Assembly: GCA_964446585.1 (NCBI GenBank)
Contig: CAYUPI010000008.1
Location: forward strand, 62,001 to 126,000
DNA: 64,000 bases
Reading direction: 5' to 3'
Source of the DNA: CAYUPI01 sp964446585
Lineage (GTDB): Bacteria > Verrucomicrobiota > Verrucomicrobiia > Limisphaerales > UBA8199
Part shown: piece by piece, positions 59,400 to 64,000 of the stretch
How the letters are laid out: each line of letters starts with the position of its first letter
Numbering within the stretch: the stretch's first letter is position 1
Translations under genes and position numbers: made by a program
Notes under the pieces: model-generated
Told to the model about the DNA's origin: nothing
Database searches by the model: none
Seen by the model: only the letters and a program-made list of their open reading frames with translations

Positions 59400-61490
59400 T
59401 TATTCCACCTGCTGCTGCTGGCGATGCTTTTTGCTCTCCTCGATGACCTTGTGTTCGGCGTCGCGCGGCATCTCCTCATAATGGCTGAATTGCTCGGAGT
59501 GCACGCCGCGGCCTCCGGTGAGTGAGCGTAGTGTACTGGAGTATCGATACAGTTCCTTGGACGGCACATGCGCTTTGATGAGCTGGTAGCCACCCTCCAT
59601 GTCCATGCCCTGGATTTTGCCGCGGCGGCTAGACAAATCACCCATCACTTTGCCCATGCAATCTTCAGGGATGCGAATTTCAACGCCATAAATCGGCTCG
59701 AGCAGGCAGGGCCGGGCCGCCATAAACGATTCTTTGAAGGCGAAGTATCCGGCGATTTGGAAGGCGATATCTTTCGAATCGACCGGGTGCATCTTCCCGT
59801 CGTAGAAATCAACCTTGACATCCACTACGCGATAACCGGCCAGAATCCCTTCCTCGGAGGCTTTCATCACGCCTTTTTCCACTGACGGCACGAATACCCG
59901 GTCAACGTTTTGGCCGGCCAGGGATTGGGTGAATTCCAAACCGGTGTCCCGCGGCCGGGGCTCGATCCGCATCCAGACCTCGGCGAACTGGCCTGCGCCG
60001 CCGGTTTGTTTCTTGTGCCGGTACTTCGAATCGCCCCTGGCTTTGATCGTTTCGCGGTAGCGCACGCGCGGCTCGATCAGGTCCACGTGGACGTTGTAGC
60101 GTTTGCGCAGCCGGTCGGCGATCACTTCCAGGTGCAGCTCCCCCTGGGCGGAAACAATGGTCTGGCGCAACTCCGAATCGACCATATAGAGAAACGTAGG
60201 ATCTTCGTGATGGAGAGCCGCCAGACCGGACGCAACTTTGTCTTCTTCGCCTTTCGCGGCGCTGCGCAACGCGGCGTGGATGTTCGGGTGCGGGTACACG
60301 ACTTTGGGCAACGACACGAGCCGTTTCGGCGCGCAAAGCGTGTTGCCGGTGTGGGTGTCCTTCAGCTTGACGACAGCGCCTATGTCACCTGCGCTCAGCG
60401 ACGGCACACTGGTGCGAGTCTTGCCGTTGAGCAGATAGATCTGGCCAATCTTCTCGGTGCTGCGTCGATCGGTGTTGTAAAGTTCGCTGCCGAATTTGAC
60501 CGAGCCGGAATAGATGCGAAAGAAGGACAACTCGCCAAACTGCGCCTCGCTCATCGTTTTGAAAATGTAAAGCACCGGATCGAGATCGGACAGTGCGACG
60601 CCCACAGGTTTCCCATCGGCATCGGTGCCCTGGACTTTTTGCCGGTCCACCGGGGAGGAGCCGTATTTGGCGATGATATCCATCAGGCGCGCAACGCCGA
60701 TGTTGTTTTCCGCTGAGGTGCAAAACAGAGGCGTGAACACCTGTTTTTGAATGGCGGTGTGGATGCCGGCGCGCCAGTCCTCCTCGGAAAGGCCACCTTG
60801 CGCGAAAAACTTTTCCATCAGCGCGTCATCCGATTCGGCGATGAACTCGATGAGCTGGCTGTGCAACTGCTTGACGCGCTCAGCCCAGGCGCCGATCGCG
60901 GGCGCTTCCGTGAATTTGCCGCTCTTGTCCGCCGCATAGGTAATGATCTCGCTGCGTGGAACATCCAGCACCTGGTTGAAGCCGGGGCCCGGATTGACCG
61001 GGAGCGTCAGAGGGAAAACCCGTTCGCCAAAGTGTTCTCGAACCTGGGCTAGGCTCCTGTCGAAATCAGTTTCGTCTTTGTCGAATGCATTGACGACGAT
61101 CATCTTGGGGATGCCGTCTTCGGTCGCATATTTCCAAACCGCCTGGGTCCCGACGCCGACGCCGTGATTGGCGTGGAGGACGACGAGGGCAAAATCCCCC
61201 ACGCGCAACGCTCCCAAGCCCTCGCTGATGAAATCCGCGTAACCCGGGCAATCGAGGATGTTGAATTTCTTGCCGAGCCATTCCAGGTGCATCAGTGACG
61301 CCGAGACCGAAATCTGCCTTTGCTGTTCGTTGTCATGATAATCGGAAACCGTGGACCCCGCGGCGATGCTGCCCATGCGGTTGATGACCCCGGCGCAGGC
61401 CAACATGGCCTCGCTGAGTATGGTTTTGCCCGACGAGGCATGGCCGACCACGGCAAAATTGCGAATGTCCCCTGGTTTATACTCTTTCAT
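59400..61490 (-). CDS. Elongation factor G-like GTPase (atypical EF-G paralogue)
   Basis: The product has 696 residues from the ATG at 61490. Domain order is that of EF-G: a GTPase with GHASSGKTILSEAM, DCPGYADFISEGL and NAFDKDET, then domains II to V, including the domain IV segment RGDSKYRHKKQTGGAGQFAE. The P-loop is GHASSGKT and the third motif is N-A-F-D instead of N-K-x-D, so it belongs to the divergent second EF-G type. Translation or ribosome recycling is the likely process, but the precise role is unclear. The usual str operon neighbours are absent. Confidence 0.88.
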   Translation of the reverse strand: MKEYKPGDIRNFAVVGHASSGKTILSEAMLACAGVINRMGSIAAGSTVSDYHDNEQQRQISVSASLMHLEWLGKKFNILDCPGYADFISEGLGALRVGDFALVVLHANHGVGVGTQAVWKYATEDGIPKMIVVNAFDKDETDFDRSLAQVREHFGERVFPLTLPVNPGPGFNQVLDVPRSEIITYAADKSGKFTEAPAIGAWAERVKQLHSQLIEFIAESDDALMEKFFAQGGLSEEDWRAGIHTAIQKQVFTPLFCTSAENNIGVARLMDIIAKYGSSPVDRQKVQGTDADGKPVGVALSDLDPVLYIFKTMSEAQFGELSFFRIYSGSVKFGSELYNTDRRSTEKIGQIYLLNGKTRTSVPSLSAGDIGAVVKLKDTHTGNTLCAPKRLVSLPKVVYPHPNIHAALRSAAKGEEDKVASGLAALHHEDPTFLYMVDSELRQTIVSAQGELHLEVIADRLRKRYNVHVDLIEPRVRYRETIKARGDSKYRHKKQTGGAGQFAEVWMRIEPRPRDTGLEFTQSLAGQNVDRVFVPSVEKGVMKASEEGILAGYRVVDVKVDFYDGKMHPVDSKDIAFQIAGYFAFKESFMAARPCLLEPIYGVEIRIPEDCMGKVMGDLSSRRGKIQGMDMEGGYQLIKAHVPSKELYRYSSTLRSLTGGRGVHSEQFSHYEEMPRDAEHKVIEESKKHRQQQQVE

Positions 61491-61740
61491 AATTAGAAAT
61501 TTGCGCCGGCAATTCCATCGGGTTCCGGTGGCGGCATGCCGCGCACGGGCCATGAATTTATGAAGTGACCCGTCATTCGCAAGTCAATACGTTGGGACGT
61601 CCGGGGGAATTCTCTGGAACGATTGACGCTTCGACCGGCGGAATGACCTGCCGCGAACGGCCAGTTGGCATTTGCGTTTCTAGCGATCTGGACTAAGACT
61701 ATATGGCGGCCGACGGCAGCACCGCAGAAGCTCAAACGCG

Positions 61741-62055
61741 ATGGAACTGTATTATAAAGATCTGATTTCCGAAGAAGCTTCGCTGGAGAAGCTGGTGGAC
61801 GATTTGATGCGAGTAGTGCACGGAGTGGAGGAGCTCGCCCAGGTCGCAGGGGCCAATCCCGCTGAGCTTCACACGGAGGAAATCACGAGCCGCTTGACTC
61901 GGTTGAAGGAAAGCTGCCGTCAGCTTAAGAATCGGACGGCGGCGACGGCGCGCTCGGCGGACAAAATCGTGCGGGAAAATCCATACTCCACGCTGGGTTG
62001 GGCCTTCGCCTTCGGATTGCTGGCGGGTGCAGTGCTGAGCCGACGGCGTGATTAG
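61741..62055 (+). CDS. DUF883/ElaB-like small membrane protein
   Basis: The product has 104 residues. A helical N-terminal part (residues about 10-78) is followed by a short hydrophobic segment at about 83-97 (LGWAFAFGLLAGAVL) and a basic C-terminus RRRD. This is the layout of YqjD/ElaB-type ribosome-associated inner-membrane proteins. The function is inferred from layout only. Confidence 0.7.
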   Translation: MELYYKDLISEEASLEKLVDDLMRVVHGVEELAQVAGANPAELHTEEITSRLTRLKESCRQLKNRTAATARSADKIVRENPYSTLGWAFAFGLLAGAVLSRRRD

Positions 62056-62130
62056 TTCATACGGGTGCCTTTACAGCGAGTTGGCGCAATCTTGAAACCT
62101 GCCGCATCCGCGCAGGGCCGATTCAAGAAA

Positions 62131-62204
62131 GGAGCGGGGACGGCCTCGTCCCCTTGCTAATTGTTATGTTGACAAATCTTCGGGCACGAGGCCGTGCCCG
62201 CTCC
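62131..62204. repeat. Intergenic palindrome, family B copy 2
   Basis: GGAGCGGGGACGGCCTCGTC at the left and its near complement GACGAGGCCG-type right arm (ending GCCCGCTCC) form a long imperfect inverted repeat with about 28 bases between the arms. It matches the copy at 30737-30811. Confidence 0.75.
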
Positions 62205-62249
62205 TGTTCGAGTGCTTCGTGGGCCGTCCCCGGGCATCCTCGGTAACGT

Positions 62250-64000
62250 TCAATTGACCTTGAGCCGGAAAAACTTCGGCGTGCTGCCAATAGCATTGGT
62301 GAATGGACTTGTCGCGCCAGAAATGTTGGTGAACGTGCCAGTTGCGATGGGAGCAGACTGCAAACCAAAGGCGGGGTCACTCCAACTCAAGATGATTTGG
62401 TTGGCGAAGCGCCCGATGTTCAGCGGGATTCGATTGACAGCGAGGACCGAGGCGAAAGAAAGACCGACGCGCAAATCATCCACAAGCAATGTCGCGCCGA
62501 CGCTGCTGGACTGGCGGAAGCCGTATGAAGAGATTGTAATGGCGCTCTGCGCATCGTTGGCGGTGACGCCGGGGTCGGATTCAGCGGTTGGGTTGAGCCA
62601 CAATTTGGTCGTGGCGGAATCGATGCCGTAGCGTGTAACTATGGTGTAGCTGGTGTTGAGGCTCAGATCGGTGGCGAGCATGTCCGGATCGTTTGTACTG
62701 ACACCGTTACCCACGAACAGGCGATAGAAGCCGGACCCGGCGTTGGTGGTGCCGGCATACACTCGGCCGCGGTTGGCGCTGCCGACAAAATGCGCAAAGT
62801 AATCGGGAGTGTTCTTGGGCAGACTCAGAGCCTTGAGCTTGAAGCTCGCATAGAGAATGGTGCTGTTGCTTCTCACGTATGGGCCGCCAGCCAGGTCCCC
62901 AACCACGTCTTCGCTCTGCGCCGCGGTGATCTGGAGCTGGGCGTTGGTAATTTGGCATTCGCCGGTGTTCGTTCCCGAGTCATGAGCCCAAAGGAATGCG
63001 GAGTTTGTGAGCAGTGAGCCATCCGGATAAGCGAAAGGCTCATAGAAAGCGACCTGGGATGACGGCAAGACCATTAGCGGAAAAACAGAACTCGCTGAGT
63101 TGGTGCCATCGCTGACTATGACGGTAATGGGCGCAACGCCTACTTGGCCTGCTGTAGGCGCGACAGTAACTGTGCGATCCGTGCCGCTGCCGCCAAAGAC
63201 AATACTCCCGTTCGGCACAACAGCCTGGTTGGCCGAACTGCCTGAAACCGTCAGGCTGCCCGCAGGCGTCTCGTAGTCATCGACTGTAAAGCCGATGGTG
63301 GCAGTTGCAGTATTCACGAGTGTATTGGCTACCGAAATGCCTGAGATACTCGGCGCGGTGTTCAACGGCCAGACCGTGACGGCGAAAGCAGTGCTATTGG
63401 AGCGGCCGCCGGTGTCGGTAACCCACAGGGTGATGATCGAAGTGCCAATTTGGCTGCCGGCGGAAATCGTGACCGTGCGATTTGCACCGCTTCCACTCAA
63501 CGAGATGCTCCCTAGCGGAATGACCGACGTATCTGATGATATTTTGTTCAAGGTCAGGCTGCTGGCCGCGTCTTCAGCGTCGCCGATGGTAATCGGCAGG
63601 ACGCCAGTGGAATGGTTCACACGGATGGTTTGATTGCTAATCGTCGAGATCGTGGGTGGCGTATTTGCCCCCGGGATGGGTGTGCCCGAGATCGTCACCA
63701 GGTCGAAGCGGACGGTGCCCCCGGTGCTGTAATTGTTGGTTCCGTAAGTGGTCACGTAGCCGTTGGCGCCCGAGCCGGTGGCCGAGTCCTCGAACTCACT
63801 CACAATTCTGAAAGCGAAATAATAATTGTCATCGACCGCCGGCACGGCTGAGAGGCTATTGGTCTGCGCTTCATAATAGGACTCGCTTGAGGCCGAAGCG
63901 ACGACAGCGGCTATTTCTGGACCCTGATCCACAAAAGTCGCGCCGTCTGTGGAATATTGAAACCGATAGTATTTGCTGGCCGAAGAACTCACACGATGAT
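62250..64000 (-). CDS. Large secreted/adhesin-like protein, 5'-truncated by the window edge
   Basis: The frame is open to base 64000, so at least 583 residues are visible and the start lies beyond the window. Residues run through three repeated Ig-like units with TPPTISTISNQTIRVN, SGSGANRTVTIS and GSGTDRTVTVAP. These are followed by a larger beta-rich region that resembles a lectin/LamG-type domain (about 315-510) and a terminal domain ending PKFFRLKVN. The last 45 residues have the same style as the end of the giant protein at 2491-13920. Probably extracellular. No enzyme motif was seen. Confidence 0.75.
   Translation of the reverse strand, partial: HRVSSSASKYYRFQYSTDGATFVDQGPEIAAVVASASSESYYEAQTNSLSAVPAVDDNYYFAFRIVSEFEDSATGSGANGYVTTYGTNNYSTGGTVRFDLVTISGTPIPGANTPPTISTISNQTIRVNHSTGVLPITIGDAEDAASSLTLNKISSDTSVIPLGSISLSGSGANRTVTISAGSQIGTSIITLWVTDTGGRSNSTAFAVTVWPLNTAPSISGISVANTLVNTATATIGFTVDDYETPAGSLTVSGSSANQAVVPNGSIVFGGSGTDRTVTVAPTAGQVGVAPITVIVSDGTNSASSVFPLMVLPSSQVAFYEPFAYPDGSLLTNSAFLWAHDSGTNTGECQITNAQLQITAAQSEDVVGDLAGGPYVRSNSTILYASFKLKALSLPKNTPDYFAHFVGSANRGRVYAGTTNAGSGFYRLFVGNGVSTNDPDMLATDLSLNTSYTIVTRYGIDSATTKLWLNPTAESDPGVTANDAQSAITISSYGFRQSSSVGATLLVDDLRVGLSFASVLAVNRIPLNIGRFANQIILSWSDPAFGLQSAPIATGTFTNISGATSPFTNAIGSTPKFFRLKVN

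Overview
The window looks like a chromosome segment of a GC-rich member of the Verrucomicrobiota, probably near the Pedosphaera/Limisphaerales group. This is inferred from gene content: very long secreted repeat proteins with HYR and SFFDVF-type repeats, a ceramidase-like hydrolase, LarA-like and Gfo/Idh/MocA proteins, an ECF42-type sigma factor, and several families of intergenic palindromes. No rRNA, tRNA, CRISPR array or insertion sequence was recognised.

Left part (1-13.9 kb): the 3' part of an RND/MMPL transporter on the plus strand, then one minus-strand gene of 11.4 kb for a secreted protein of about 3,809 residues. That protein has 17 SFFDVF-type modules, 12 of them near-regular units of about 184 residues, plus six HYR modules.

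14.2-25.8 kb: a compact minus-strand operon that I read as a complete enediyne polyketide core cassette. In transcription order it is unbL (E3, DUF1702), unbV (E4), unbU (E5), a 2,002-residue enediyne PKS (KS-AT-ACP-KR-DH-PPTase), an E10/CalE7-type hot-dog thioesterase and an AraC-type regulator. The gene order matches the warhead cassette of actinobacterial enediyne clusters. No tailoring, apoprotein or self-resistance gene is next to it.

26-30.6 kb: a minus-strand group of VOC protein, YCII/DGPF protein, Asp-box propeller protein, MoaD-like protein and an ECF42-like sigma factor, followed by a broken gene in which a signal-peptide fragment meets the C-terminal piece of a DUF2330 protein.

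30.9-38.7 kb: a plus-strand peptide-export locus. It encodes a PpiC/SurA-like maturation protein, an ABC exporter with two cyclic-nucleotide-binding-like domains and an intact C39 leader peptidase, an HlyD-type adaptor, a sensorless sigma-54 activator, and three tiny basic peptides. All three peptides share a double-glycine-type leader signature (I-x-L-x-D-L, then K-x-[IV]-x-G-[GSA]). The last two would leave only about 5-8 residues after cleavage. GC-rich hairpins follow each of the last two peptide genes and a canonical terminator closes the locus.

38.9-64 kb is mostly housekeeping and carbohydrate genes: a DegT-type aminotransferase; a fatty-acid cluster (fabG, acpP, fabF) followed by deoA; a DedA protein; MnmC-like and Dus-like RNA-modification proteins; YraN; RNase HII; a NagB-like and PIG-L-type amino-sugar pair; two Gfo/Idh/MocA oxidoreductases; a sugar isomerase-like protein; a ceramidase-like hydrolase; a LarA-like protein; an atypical EF-G; a DUF883-like protein; and a second large secreted protein cut by the window edge.
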